Origin: Alphaproteobacteria bacterium
GTDB lineage: Bacteria > Pseudomonadota > Alphaproteobacteria > GCA-2731375
Assembly: GCA_021776235.1 (NCBI GenBank)
Contig: JAJFGG010000097.1
Span: 1-64,000, forward strand
Direction of reading: 5' to 3'
DNA: 64,000 nucleotides
Made by a program: the position numbers and the translations under genes. Below are positions 43,446 through 52,787 of the stretch, piece after piece. The notes beneath the pieces are model-generated. The model did no database searches. It worked only from the letters and a program-made list of their open reading frames with translations, and was not told where the DNA came from. Positions within the stretch are counted from its first letter, which is position 1. Each line of letters starts with the position of its first letter.

Positions 43446-44642
43446 GTGACACGGCGGCTTTGGATAATGTTGCTCTGCGGCGTTTTGATCGTTCTGGCGA
43501 GCAACGGCCTGCGTTTGACCTTTGGCATATTTTTGCGCCCGATCTCGGTCGATTTGGACATCGGCCGGCAGGTGTTCGGGTTGGTCATTGCTGTGCAGAC
43601 CCTATTATTTGGCCTGTTCCAGCCCATCGCCGGTATGGTCGCGGACCGCTTCGGCGCGGTAAAGGTGATCGTGACGGGCGCGCTGTTGTATGCGGCGGGA
43701 TTATGGCTGTTGAGCAGTGCCGCCAACGCGCTCGACCTTTACCTCTCGCTTGGCGTGCTGATCGGCCTGGGCTTGAGCGGCGCCACCAATGTGATCATCC
43801 TCGGCGCGGTCGGCAAGGTGGTGCCGAACGAACGCCGCGGCGTCGTCTTCGGCACCGTGATCGCGGCCGGGTCGCTTGGTATGTTTTTGCTGGTACCTGG
43901 CGTACAGGGCTTGCTCGACCTCTTCGGCTGGCGCGAAACCCTGGTGTTGATGGCGATTTTCATTGCCGTCATTCCCTTCCTGTCCATTGGGCTGCGGGTT
44001 GAACAATCGGGCGGTGACGGCGGTGCCAGGCAATCATTGCGGGCCGCAGTGCAAGAGGCGCGGGGGCATTCGGGATATTTGCTGCTGACCGCCGGGTTTT
44101 TCGTTTGCGGCTTTCACGTCACCTTCATCGCCACGCATTTTCCGGCCTTCCTGGCCGACGAGAATGTCTCGCCCATCGCCGCCGCCTATGCCCTGGGGGT
44201 GATAGGTCTGTTCAATGTGATCGGCGCCTACGCCTTTGGCGCCGCCGGTGACCGCTTTCGTAAGAAGAATCTATTGACGCTGATTTATCTGCTGCGCGCC
44301 GTTCTGATGACGGTCCTGTTGCTGATGCCGATCAACGATGTGACAGCCGTGGTGTTCGGGGCTTTGCTGGGCCTGTTTTGGTTGGCGACGGTGCCGTTGA
44401 CCAGCGGCATCGTGGCCCAGGTCTTCGGCACACGGCACTTTTCCATGCTGTTTGGTGTGGTCTTCATGAGCCATCAGATCGGCGGCTTTACCGGCGCCTG
44501 GCTGGGCGGCGTCATTTATGATGTAACAAATTCCTACGATCTGATGTGGGCCATCTCGGTCGCCCTCGGTCTGGTGGCGGCGGCCCTGCACTGGCCGATC
44601 AGTGACCGGCCCCTGGACCGGCTGAGCCAGCGGGCGGCGTAG
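43446..44642 (+). CDS. MFS transporter
   Basis: 398 residues starting with GTG (AAAGGAC upstream), twelve predicted helices. The loop 2-3 motif reads GMVADRFGAVKV, and AAGDRFRKKNLL is the repeat in the second half. Style is that of monocarboxylate-type/OFA exporters. Substrate not readable. No tight partner gene; the hydroxyacid dehydrogenase follows on the same strand. Confidence 0.87.
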   Translation: MTRRLWIMLLCGVLIVLASNGLRLTFGIFLRPISVDLDIGRQVFGLVIAVQTLLFGLFQPIAGMVADRFGAVKVIVTGALLYAAGLWLLSSAANALDLYLSLGVLIGLGLSGATNVIILGAVGKVVPNERRGVVFGTVIAAGSLGMFLLVPGVQGLLDLFGWRETLVLMAIFIAVIPFLSIGLRVEQSGGDGGARQSLRAAVQEARGHSGYLLLTAGFFVCGFHVTFIATHFPAFLADENVSPIAAAYALGVIGLFNVIGAYAFGAAGDRFRKKNLLTLIYLLRAVLMTVLLLMPINDVTAVVFGALLGLFWLATVPLTSGIVAQVFGTRHFSMLFGVVFMSHQIGGFTGAWLGGVIYDVTNSYDLMWAISVALGLVAAALHWPISDRPLDRLSQRAA

Positions 44643-44802
44643 CCGCCTGTCGCCGCGGTCCGGGCGTATTTCGGGGCGCGGTGGGGAAGTTGTGGGGCGC
44701 CAGAGGGTTGAAGGCACGGCGTGACATCTGGGCGTTGGCATGTATCCTTGGCGGCAACATATTACGTCTGGCGTGAATTCATTGGGGGAACAGCAAGACA
44801 CC

Positions 44803-45867
44803 ATGTCGCAAGCGGAAACAGGCGCCGGCCGGACCGGCGAAAAACGTATTGTCTTCTTTGAGAAATGGGCCGACCCGGTGACCGGAACCATCCTGGCCCG
44901 GGATCCCTCAATCGCGGTGCAGAAATTGCACCTGAGCGATAGCGACGCCGAGAATTGGCAGGCCTTGTCGGCGGCGCACGGCTATCAGATCCGGGCGGCG
45001 CGGGACGAATTGCCGGGACATTTTTTTGCCAACAGCGAGTTTCTGGCCCGCTGCCCCAATATGCTGGCGATATCCTCCATGGGCGCGGGTTTTGACACGG
45101 TCGATCTAGCGGCCTGTTCGGTGGCGGGGGTGATCGTGGTGAACCAGGCGGGGGGCAATGCCGAGGCGGTGGCGGAGCATGCCCTGGGCATGATGCTGGC
45201 GCTGTCCAAGCGGCTTGGCGAGACCGATCAGTTCATGCGCAGCCAGGACGGTATCGCGCGGAATACTTACATGGGCCGCAATATTCAGGGCAAGACCCTG
45301 GGCATCATCGGCCTGGGCCATGTGGGCCGGCGCATGGCGGAACTGTGCGGCGCTTTGTTTGGTATGCGGATCCTGGCCTACGACCCTTACCTGGAGGAGG
45401 ATGATTTTATCGAGCGTGGGGCCACGGCCACGGCCTTTGCCGGTCTGCTGGCGAACTCGGACTTCGTTACCGTCCACTGCCCGCGCACGGCGGAAACGGA
45501 GAATATGCTGGATGCCCGCGCTTTTGAGCAGATGAAGCCTGGCGCAATTTTCATCAACACGGCGCGCGGCGGTATACATGACGAAGCAGCCCTGTTCGCC
45601 GCTCTGCACAGGGGCCATCTGGGCGCGGCCGGTCTGGACGTCTGGGCCGTCGAACCGCCATCCAAGGATCACCCGCTGCTAAGCTTACCCAATGTCCTGG
45701 CCAGCCCGCATACCGCCGGTGTAACCCACGAATCCCGCCACCAGGTGGCCAGCTACGCCGGCGAGCAGCTGTTGGATATCTTCGCCGGCCGCCGCCCGCC
45801 CCGGCTGCTTAATCCGGAAATCTGGCCGGTCTTTCAAGAACGCTACCGGGCCCTGTTCGGGCGGTAA
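44803..45867 (+). CDS. D-2-hydroxyacid dehydrogenase (NAD-dependent)
   Basis: 354 residues from the ATG at 44803; an upstream ATG at 44740 would add 21. Rossmann motif LGIIGLGHVGRRMAELCGAL, then INTARGGIHDEAAL and catalytic-His region ASPHTAGVTHESR. The family reduces 2-keto acids or oxidises D-2-hydroxyacids. Alone on the plus strand between the transporter and a dioxygenase; pathway unclear. Confidence 0.87.
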   Translation: MSQAETGAGRTGEKRIVFFEKWADPVTGTILARDPSIAVQKLHLSDSDAENWQALSAAHGYQIRAARDELPGHFFANSEFLARCPNMLAISSMGAGFDTVDLAACSVAGVIVVNQAGGNAEAVAEHALGMMLALSKRLGETDQFMRSQDGIARNTYMGRNIQGKTLGIIGLGHVGRRMAELCGALFGMRILAYDPYLEEDDFIERGATATAFAGLLANSDFVTVHCPRTAETENMLDARAFEQMKPGAIFINTARGGIHDEAALFAALHRGHLGAAGLDVWAVEPPSKDHPLLSLPNVLASPHTAGVTHESRHQVASYAGEQLLDIFAGRRPPRLLNPEIWPVFQERYRALFGR

Positions 45868-45898
45868 CCATGAACGGGCGGGCCTAAGGAGGGTGCAG

Positions 45899-46750
45899 AT
45901 GCAAAACGGACAGATTGACGTCAAGGCCGAGGCAAATGATTTTGCTGCTGAAATTGGCGGTGTGGACCTTGCCGCCGGGTTTTCCGAGGAGACCTTCCGG
46001 GCGATCCGCGGCGCCATAACCCGGCACAAGGTTCTGGTTTTTCGCGATCAACATCTTGATGACGATGCTCATCTGGCCTTCGCGGAGCGCTTTGGGCCGC
46101 TGGAAGGCCATATCAATACCGCAACCCGCCACGACCGTTTGCCGAAGATCCAGGTTTTCCAAAACGTCGATCAGGCCGGCGAACCGACGGGCGTCCACCC
46201 GGAACGCGGCACCCTGGTCTGGCATACGGATAAATCCTATGTCGCCCGCCCTTCGCTGTTTACCATCCTGCGCTCGCCCTCGGTGGCAAAAACCGGTGGC
46301 GAGACGCTGTTCGCTGACATGGCGCGGGCCTATGGGGCGCTCGCTGGGCCGGCGGTGCAACGCCTCGACGGCCTGCGCGCGGTCCACGATTGGAAACGCA
46401 GCCGGGAAAAATCGGACGAACGCCCAGCCACGGCAGCGGAGATCGCCGCGGCACCCCCCGTTGACCACCCCCTGGTCCGGACCCACCCCGATACCGGCGC
46501 CCGGACGCTCTATATGGGCAATCACGCGTCGCATATTCTTGACATGGACCGGGCCGAAGGCGAGGCGCTGCTGGCGGATTTGGAACGCCATGCGACCCAG
46601 GACAAATTCATCTATCGCCACCGCTGGCGCGACAACGATGTTCTGCTATGGGACAACCGCTGCACCATGCATTGCGTCATGCCTTATGACGCCGCCAAGG
46701 AGCGGCGCATCGTCCGCCGCGCGGTGGTTCAGGGCGACCCTCCCGGGTAG
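45899..46750 (+). CDS. TauD/TfdA family 2-oxoglutarate dioxygenase
   Basis: 283 residues; AAGGAGG five bases before the ATG. The Fe(II) triad is visible as HxD in LVWHTDKSYVARPS and the distal His in WDNRCTMHCVMPYD, with the oxoglutarate-binding Arg in ERRIVRRAVVQG. N-terminal AEIGGVDLAAG and HKVLVFRDQ are family blocks. Acts on small organic acids or sulfonates; substrate unknown. Confidence 0.9.
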   Translation: MQNGQIDVKAEANDFAAEIGGVDLAAGFSEETFRAIRGAITRHKVLVFRDQHLDDDAHLAFAERFGPLEGHINTATRHDRLPKIQVFQNVDQAGEPTGVHPERGTLVWHTDKSYVARPSLFTILRSPSVAKTGGETLFADMARAYGALAGPAVQRLDGLRAVHDWKRSREKSDERPATAAEIAAAPPVDHPLVRTHPDTGARTLYMGNHASHILDMDRAEGEALLADLERHATQDKFIYRHRWRDNDVLLWDNRCTMHCVMPYDAAKERRIVRRAVVQGDPPG

Positions 46751-46829
46751 TATCCACAGTGTTACATCCCTGAATGGCAAGAGCCATTATACGTTGACTG
46801 CACCGGTCGCCAGGTACGACTATGCAGCC

Positions 46830-47471
46830 ATGCAGGACACGGACGATCATGGTTGGCTAAAGCAAGGCAGTACCTCCAGCACCGAGGTGGCCAAAACTTA
46901 CGACGACTGGGCGGACACCTACGACGTCACATTGGCGGACTGGGATTACCGGGCGCCGAAACAGGCCGCCGATCTGTTGGCGGCCCGGATGCCTCGGGCC
47001 TCAACTATTCTCGATGCCGGCTGTGGCACCGGGCTCACCGGTGCGGCGTTACGGTCGGCGGGCTTTACCGGCCCCATCGACGGCCTCGACATCTCGGCGG
47101 CGTCACTCAGCAGGGCGGAAATACGCGGCGTCTACCGCAATTTGGCAACCGCCAATCTGCAAACGCTGCCGTTGGACATTACCAGCGGCATTTATGACGC
47201 GTTGATCTGCATCGGTGTACTGACATATGTACCCGACAGCAAAGGGGTGCTGTGCGAGTTCGCGCGCCTGGTTCGCGCCGGCGGTACGGTATTGCTCAGC
47301 CAGCGCAATGATCTTTACAGGGAACGGAATTTCGGCGCCGAGGTTCAGGCGCTGGCCGACGCCGGGGTTTTTACCGATGTTGCCATAAGCGAACCGCAGG
47401 CCTATCTGCCGGACAATCCCGACTTCGGTCCGGACATCAAGGTCATTTACATCACCTTGACGGTAGCTTGA
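46830..47471 (+). CDS. SAM-dependent methyltransferase (class I)
   Basis: 213 residues from the ATG at 46830; the frame extends upstream through the dioxygenase gene but is a shadow there. SSTEVAKTYDDWADTYD is the family start and ILDAGCGTGLTGAALRSAG is motif I. Further, PIDGLDIS and YDALICIGVLTYV are motifs II and IV. Resembles Williams-Beuren-region-27-like methyltransferases. Substrate unknown. Confidence 0.82.
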   Translation: MQDTDDHGWLKQGSTSSTEVAKTYDDWADTYDVTLADWDYRAPKQAADLLAARMPRASTILDAGCGTGLTGAALRSAGFTGPIDGLDISAASLSRAEIRGVYRNLATANLQTLPLDITSGIYDALICIGVLTYVPDSKGVLCEFARLVRAGGTVLLSQRNDLYRERNFGAEVQALADAGVFTDVAISEPQAYLPDNPDFGPDIKVIYITLTVA

Positions 47472-47484
47472 ACTATTGCGCAGC

Positions 47485-48045
47485 CTATTCCTTGCGGAAT
47501 TGATCCAGGGTGATGATGTTATCGACTGAATCGGCGTCATCGGATCTTTTCTCCGGCGCTGCGGCCATCTCATCGGCCGGGCTTTTGGCCCCGGTTTCAG
47601 GCGCTGTCTCCGCCGCGGATTCGGACTTCGTAGCTGCTATGGGGTTGGCGCTTTTGCCGCCCGGGTGGTCTTTTTCCAGGCCCTGATCCTCCGGCTTGCC
47701 GAACTGCAGGCCGAATTGCACGCTGGGATCAAGGAACGAGGTCAAGGCCTGGAAGGGTATGAGCAGCCGTTGACCCTGACCGCCGAAGCTCAGGGTAATC
47801 TCGAAGTCATCCTCGCGGACCTCCAGGCCCCAGAATTTATGCTGTATGACGATGGTCATTTCTTCCGGGTATTGTGACCGCAGATGCGCCGGGATGTCGA
47901 CGCCCGGTGCCTGGGTTTTAAAGCCGATATAAAAATGATGATCTCCCAACAGACCATCCGTGGCGGCACGCCTAAGTGCCGTGCGCACCACGCCGCGCAG
48001 GCTGTCTTCGACCATTTGGCCATACTGCATGAGATCTTGCGCCAT
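47485..48045 (-). CDS. sspB: SspB-family ClpXP adaptor (alphaproteobacterial type)
   Basis: 186 residues. The N-terminal domain has MVEDSLRGVVRTALRRAATD, HHFYIGFKT, PEEMTIVIQHKFWGLEV and FGGQGQRLLIPFQALTSFLD, which is the SspB-alpha fold that binds ssrA tags. A long acidic/Ala-rich linker leads to the C-terminal DADSVDNIITLDQFRKE, the ClpX-binding tail. It lies about 80 bases downstream of, and on the same strand as, the tmRNA gene whose tagged products it would deliver. Confidence 0.88.
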   Translation of the reverse strand: MAQDLMQYGQMVEDSLRGVVRTALRRAATDGLLGDHHFYIGFKTQAPGVDIPAHLRSQYPEEMTIVIQHKFWGLEVREDDFEITLSFGGQGQRLLIPFQALTSFLDPSVQFGLQFGKPEDQGLEKDHPGGKSANPIAATKSESAAETAPETGAKSPADEMAAAPEKRSDDADSVDNIITLDQFRKE

Positions 48046-48129
48046 TCCGGCCCCACAAATTGTCTATACAAGCGCATTTTTGCGATGCCACCATTGTCAC
48101 ATCGCGTACATACTCCGGGGCCGGTGGGT

Positions 48130-48445
48130 GGGTCCAGGAATTAGTGGGGGGCTTCTGTTGCCCGGTGCCCCCCGAACCGCGCTTGCCTTTTAATTAGGCA
48201 GCGAGCACCATTTCATTATCATTGGCACTTGTAGAAATGGCCCGATAACGGTGGAGCCATACCGAACGCAAACCTTGTCTTTACCACGCGCGTCGATCCT
48301 GTTTCGCCCCCATCAGCAATGCACCGAAGGGCCGATATCAACACCGATCTGCGGCGATTCGACCACTCATGCACTCCTGGTGGAGGCGCCGGGTACTGCC
48401 CCCGGGTCCGCTACGTTTATTCCACAAGGCGTTTAGCGCCATAGC
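48130..48445 (-). ncRNA. ssrA: Two-piece (circularly permuted) tmRNA
   Basis: Minus strand. The acceptor piece ends CGCCTCC-ACCA at 48378, and its T-arm is CCCGGGGGCAGTACCCGG. After a spacer the coding piece starts at 48311 with GGGGGCGAAACAGGATCGAC, and GGGGGCG pairs with CGCCTCC (one G-U) to rebuild the acceptor stem. The tag frame from GCC at 48226 reads ANDNEMVLAA and stops at TAA (48194-48196). A strong GGGGGGC/GCCCCCC hairpin follows. Outer boundaries are estimates. Permuted tmRNA is typical of alphaproteobacteria. Confidence 0.9.
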
Positions 48446-48616
48446 CGGACAAGCCGGCACTGCAAATATAAGCAATTTTGCCCCATTTTTAAAGGGCCTC
48501 GGGCAATCTGCCTGAAAAAACCCGATTTCCCGGGCGCCGCGATTGGCCCTCAGGCGCCGACGGGGTATCTTGCCCTTGGCCGGTGTACGCGGCTTTTCGT
48601 CAACAGGGAGATTTCG

Positions 48617-49555
48617 ATGCCGGTAAGCGAGGCGCAACAACAGGAAATAGAACAGCTTCGCGACGGCGCCAGGAAGACTCTGCGGGCCACGGTTCCGGCC
48701 CTTGAAGAGATGCTGTACCGGCCTTTGCCGGTTCTTGACCAAGGCTTTATCCGGGTCATTGATTACATGGGCGACGATGCCGCGGTGGTGCAGGCCGCCC
48801 GGGTTTCCTATGGCCGTGGCACACGCAAGGTAAGCGAGGACCGCGGTTTACTGCGCTATCTCATGCGGCATCGCCATACCACCCCATTCGAGATGTGCGA
48901 GATCAAGTTTCACGTCAAACTGCCGGTCTTTGTGGCACGGCAATGGATCAGACACCGCACAGCCTCGGTCAACGAATACTCTGCCCGTTATTCTATTCTG
49001 AATCGCGAGTTTTATATTCCGGCCCCGGAACAATTGTCGGCCCAGTCAAAGGATAACCGCCAGGGCCGCGGTGATGTCCTGCAGGGTGATGAAGCCGCCC
49101 GTGTGCTGGCGATTTTGCGCGAGGACGCGGCCCGCAATTATGCCGACTATCAGGAAATGCTGAACGAGGATGACGAGGGCACCGTTCTCGACCCTGACCG
49201 TCAGGGCTTGGCGCGGGAATTGGCCCGAATGAACCTGCCTCTGAACATTTATACCGAATGGTACTGGAAGTGCGATTTGCATAATCTGTTGCATTTCCTA
49301 TCGTTACGGGCAGATTCTCATGCACAATATGAAATACGGGTGTACGCCGATGCGATGATGCAGGCCCTGCGCGCCTGGGTGCCCCTGACGGCGGAGGCGT
49401 TCGAGGATTACCGCCTGGGCAGCACTCATCTCTCCAAGGCTGGGCTGGATGCGGTTAAGCGGATGCTGGCCGGCGAGGCGGTTACGGCCAAGGATAGCGG
49501 ATTATCAATGCGCGAATGGCGCGAGCTTATGGCGACACTGGGGCGCGAAGGGTAA
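48617..49555 (+). CDS. thyX: FAD-dependent thymidylate synthase
   Basis: 312 residues; AGGGAG lies upstream. The ThyX signature [15 protein letters not shown] (RHRx7S) is intact, with [20 protein letters not shown] and HLSKAGLDA-type C-terminal helices. It methylates dUMP using methylene-tetrahydrofolate and NADPH. Divergent from ssrA. Longer than minimal ThyX (about 220-250 residues), as in other alphaproteobacteria. Confidence 0.93.
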   Translation: MPVSEAQQQEIEQLRDGARKTLRATVPALEEMLYRPLPVLDQGFIRVIDYMGDDAAVVQAARVSYGRGTRKVSEDRGLLRYLMRHRHTTPFEMCEIKFHVKLPVFVARQWIRHRTASVNEYSARYSILNREFYIPAPEQLSAQSKDNRQGRGDVLQGDEAARVLAILREDAARNYADYQEMLNEDDEGTVLDPDRQGLARELARMNLPLNIYTEWYWKCDLHNLLHFLSLRADSHAQYEIRVYADAMMQALRAWVPLTAEAFEDYRLGSTHLSKAGLDAVKRMLAGEAVTAKDSGLSMREWRELMATLGREG

Positions 49556-49624
49556 CATCTGATGCCGCGACGGGGCAGCGAGTGTAAATTCGGACTATAT
49601 GCGCAATAGCAGGTTGCCGGCGGC

Positions 49625-50920
49625 TCATTTTAAATGGGCGTCCGACATATTTGTTCCCTCTAACTTCGCATCCGTCAGGTCGGCGCCCCGGAACGAGGCA
49701 TCGGCTACATCTGCCTCGGACAGATCGGCGCCGCGCAAGTTGGCGTCGTCAAAGCTTGCGCCTTTCAGCTCAGCGCCAATCAGTCTGGCGCCGGTCAGGT
49801 CCGCCTTGCGAAAACGAGCATACGACAGGGCGCTATGCCAGATCCGACCCGAGGCACCGGTACTTTTAAGGAGACCTAGATTGGCCCCGGCCAATTTTGC
49901 ACCGTTCAAAGTGGCCCGCTCCATCCGAATGCCGCGCATATCCGCCTTACGCAAGTCAGCGACCCGCAAATCGGTCCCGGAAAAATCGGCCATGCTGAGT
50001 ATGCTGCCCGACAAATTCGCCGTCTTGAGGAATGCGCTGGTCACGATCGCCGCGCCCAGGTTGATGCCATGTAAATCCAGGCCGCACAAATCAGCGTTGG
50101 AGAGATTGGCCTGGGCGCCGCCTTCGCCATTGGCCCATTTTCGGTGGGCCGCCAAAATTTCATCAAGACGAGCCGCAACCGTGGTGTCGGGTTTCGGCAA
50201 ATTGGCCTTTTGAAGTTCCGGCGCGAGCAGGGTTCTTGCATCGAGGATGGCGCCGGTCAAATTGGCGCCGCTGAGATCGGTTTTGTCGAGGACGACACCG
50301 CTTAGGTTGGCGCCGCTTAGATCGGCGCCGGTCATTTTTGACCCCGACAGGTTGGCGCCTTCCATCTGGGCCCCGACAAAAAGGCAATTGCGCATGTCGG
50401 CGCCTACCAGACTGGCATTGCGCAGGTTCGCATCGGTAAAATCGGTCTGCACGGCGAAGCTTTTAGACATTTTGGCGCCGGTGAAATCAGCGCGTAGGGC
50501 GATGACCGCGGAGATTTCGGCGACACGGTGTCCGTATGCCGAATCCCTTCCCTCGTGCATGCCCAACACTCCTTCGCGCAGATCGGCGTTAATCATGATG
50601 GCGTCGGTCAAATCGGTGCCGCGCATGCAGGCGCCGCGCATATCACAGCGGGTCATGTTGGCCCGGCGCAGATTGGCGACCCGAAGATCGGTGCAAAACA
50701 TTGTCGCCCGCGTGAAATTGGATCGGCTCAGGACGGCATGTTGCAGGTCGGCGCCGGAAAAGTCTGAACTGGAAAAATCGAGACCGGATAATCTCTTATT
50801 GGCCAGGTCATGAAATGAAAGGTTGGCGCGCGGTACACCGCTGCGCTGATTCAGCGCGCCCTGATGCGCGCGGACAATTTCCGTCAGTTCGGCCTGCGTG
50901 ATTTTCTTCAGCTCAGCCAT
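49625..50920 (-). CDS. Pentapeptide-repeat protein
   Basis: 431 residues from the ATG at 50920 (AGGAG upstream). After residue 40 it is almost wholly A(D/N)LXX repeats, for example LSGLDFSSSDFSGADLQHAV and NLSGVVLDKTDLSGANL, broken once by an Ala/Asp-rich linker near the middle (NGEGGAQA). Such repeats form a right-handed beta-helix, in some cases mimicking DNA. Two repeat blocks suggest two helices. No signal peptide, so probably cytoplasmic; function unknown. Confidence 0.88.
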   Translation of the reverse strand: MAELKKITQAELTEIVRAHQGALNQRSGVPRANLSFHDLANKRLSGLDFSSSDFSGADLQHAVLSRSNFTRATMFCTDLRVANLRRANMTRCDMRGACMRGTDLTDAIMINADLREGVLGMHEGRDSAYGHRVAEISAVIALRADFTGAKMSKSFAVQTDFTDANLRNASLVGADMRNCLFVGAQMEGANLSGSKMTGADLSGANLSGVVLDKTDLSGANLTGAILDARTLLAPELQKANLPKPDTTVAARLDEILAAHRKWANGEGGAQANLSNADLCGLDLHGINLGAAIVTSAFLKTANLSGSILSMADFSGTDLRVADLRKADMRGIRMERATLNGAKLAGANLGLLKSTGASGRIWHSALSYARFRKADLTGARLIGAELKGASFDDANLRGADLSEADVADASFRGADLTDAKLEGTNMSDAHLK

Positions 50921-51237
50921 CCCACTCCTCATCAATGTTGACCTGCCGATAGACAACTTTCGGCGATCCTGCATTGGTCCTATGCGGAAGAATTCACACT
51001 AACCCAAAAATATTAACCGGGGGTTTCGAAGTAATCAGTGAATATATATAATACGCACACGAATTGATGTGATGCAGCTGGATACAACACGTATACCGCG
51101 CACAGATCGATAGGTATTTGTATATTCCGACCACCCGGCCTGGAAGCGGGCCCTTTGCTGGGCTCTACCCGTCTTTTCGTCGAAATTTTCGGCTTCGTGC
51201 GACGGCATCGAAGGATCGATCTGTCCGGCCGCCGGAA
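50921..51237. other. Intergenic region, no gene seen
   Basis: 317 bases between the pentapeptide gene and a CoA-transferase. A relatively AT-rich part lies near 51020-51070 (GTGAATATATATAATACGCA), which could hold a promoter reading towards the pentapeptide gene. Nothing else recognised. Confidence 0.4.
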
Positions 51238-52431
51238 CTAGACGATGTCGCTCTCGCGCAGGCGGGCGATATCGGTGTCGCTGATCTGCAGCAATTCGCG
51301 CAGCACGTCGTCGGTATGCTCGCCCAGTTCCGGCGGACGGGTGATCTCGACCGCCGACGCGGAAAGCTTGATCGGGCAGCCGACGGTCTGATAGGCACCG
51401 CGCTGCCCGTATTCGAGATCGACGATCATTTCACGCGCCTTCAGGTGCGGATCGGACAGCACTTCGCCGGTGTCCTGGCAGGCGCCGCAGGGCACGCCGG
51501 CCTCGCCCATCGCCTGCATGATTTCGTGCTTGCCGCGCTGGCAAGTCCACTCAGAGATGATGGCGTCCAAGGCTTCGCGGTTCTCCCAACGGGCCTCCAG
51601 GGTTGCGAAACGTGTATCCCCGGCCAACTCCGGCTGGCCGATTACCTCCAGAAAGGCCGGCCACATCTGCGGCTGGGCAAAAATAAAGATGTAATCGTTC
51701 GGGCCGCCCGGGTGGCAGGGATAGATGGTGCCGGGGACGTTGCGGCCAAGCTGATTGCCCTGGCGCGGCATGGCCTGACCAAGGCGCTGATGGTCGCGCA
51801 GACTGACCCGGCAAAGGTTTACCACGGCGTCCTGCATGGAGACCTCCACATGCTGACCGAGGCTGGTGGTATGGCGCTGTTGCAGTGCCGCCAGGATGCC
51901 GATCACCATATGCATGCCGGTCCCGGAATCGCCGATCGACGGCCAGATATAAGTCGGCGGTCCTTCCGGGAAGCCGGTAACGCTCATGGCGCCGCCCATG
52001 GCCTGGGCAATCGGCTCGAAACTCTTGTAGGTACTGTAGGGGCCATAAGTGCCGAAACCCTTGATGGTGGCGTAGATCAGGCCGGGGTTGATCTCCTTCA
52101 ACACATCGTACCCCAGGCCCAGACGGTCCAGCGCGCCGGGTGCGAAGTTCTCCACCAAGACGTCTGATTCCGCAATCAGCTTCTTGAAGATTTCTTTACC
52201 CTCGTCCGACTTCAGGTTCAGGGTCAGGCTGCGCTTGTTGGCGTTCAAGACCAGGAAAAACAGACTGTCTCCGTGCTCGTCAGCCATGTTTCGGCGCGCC
52301 ACGTCGCCGCCTGTCGGTTCCTCCAGCTTGATTACGTCGGCGCCGAGGAAACCCAAAATCTGTCCGCAGGCCGGACCGGCCTGATTATGGGTCATGTCGA
52401 TAACGCGAATGCCGTCAAGCGCTGCGGTCAT
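51238..52431 (-). CDS. Class III CoA-transferase, formyl-CoA transferase-like
   Basis: 397 residues. LDGIRVIDMTHNQAGPACGQ, LGADVIKLEEPTGGD, DVLVENFAPGALDRLGLGYD and the catalytic Asp in VSMQDAVVN are family III hallmarks. The segment VPCGACQDTGEVLSDPHLKA resembles formyl-CoA:oxalate transferases. It moves CoA between carboxylic acids. Acyl substrate unknown; another family III enzyme lies just upstream, but no oxalyl-CoA decarboxylase is seen. Confidence 0.88.
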   Translation of the reverse strand: MTAALDGIRVIDMTHNQAGPACGQILGFLGADVIKLEEPTGGDVARRNMADEHGDSLFFLVLNANKRSLTLNLKSDEGKEIFKKLIAESDVLVENFAPGALDRLGLGYDVLKEINPGLIYATIKGFGTYGPYSTYKSFEPIAQAMGGAMSVTGFPEGPPTYIWPSIGDSGTGMHMVIGILAALQQRHTTSLGQHVEVSMQDAVVNLCRVSLRDHQRLGQAMPRQGNQLGRNVPGTIYPCHPGGPNDYIFIFAQPQMWPAFLEVIGQPELAGDTRFATLEARWENREALDAIISEWTCQRGKHEIMQAMGEAGVPCGACQDTGEVLSDPHLKAREMIVDLEYGQRGAYQTVGCPIKLSASAVEITRPPELGEHTDDVLRELLQISDTDIARLRESDIV

Positions 52432-52454
52432 ATCCGTATTCCTTCATTGTCGTC

Positions 52455-52600
52455 CTAGCAGTCTGTCGGATTTAGGGGAGTTTTGAAATAATCTTCCGAA
52501 ATATCGGCATTTTTTATCATATTCTGATGTTTTTTGACGACATGCTTTCTAATTATTTCAAAAAATTGTCGAAAACCACCTAAATCCGACAGACTGCTAG
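52455..52600. repeat. 146-base MITE-like element with perfect 22-base inverted ends
   Basis: CTAGCAGTCTGTCGGATTTA(GG) at 52455-52476 is exactly inverted at 52579-52600. The interior is AT-rich and has no frame. A small palindromic-ended AT-rich unit between two genes is typical of a non-autonomous transposon derivative. Confidence 0.78.
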
Positions 52601-52699
52601 AGCACATTTAATCTAAATGTGCTCAGACTCTTTAAGATAGAGCAATTGAACCAATCACTTGAGTCGCGCCAGCGACTCCAATTAATTGAAAATTGCTCT
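52601..52699. repeat. Two adjacent hairpin/REP-like repeats
   Basis: AGCACATTTA-ATC-TAAATGTGCT (52601-52623) is a perfect 10 bp hairpin. Next, AGAGCAATT (52639) pairs with AATTGCTCT (52691), enclosing GAGTCGC-GCCA-GCGACTC (661-678 of the 52 kb block). They abut the MITE-like element; together they fill most of 52432-52787, which has no gene. Confidence 0.65.
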
Positions 52700-52787
52700 T
52701 GATTGACACCTGGTTCAGATCCAGGATCGATACCAGCCGGCCCGTCTTTTCGAACTGCCAGCCGGGGCTGCGGCCGCAGGGCGCGGC

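Noticed and set aside
46056-46829. Long frame fused to the methyltransferase through the dioxygenase gene
   Set aside because: It is an out-of-frame shadow of the TauD-family gene; the methyltransferase family start is at 46830.
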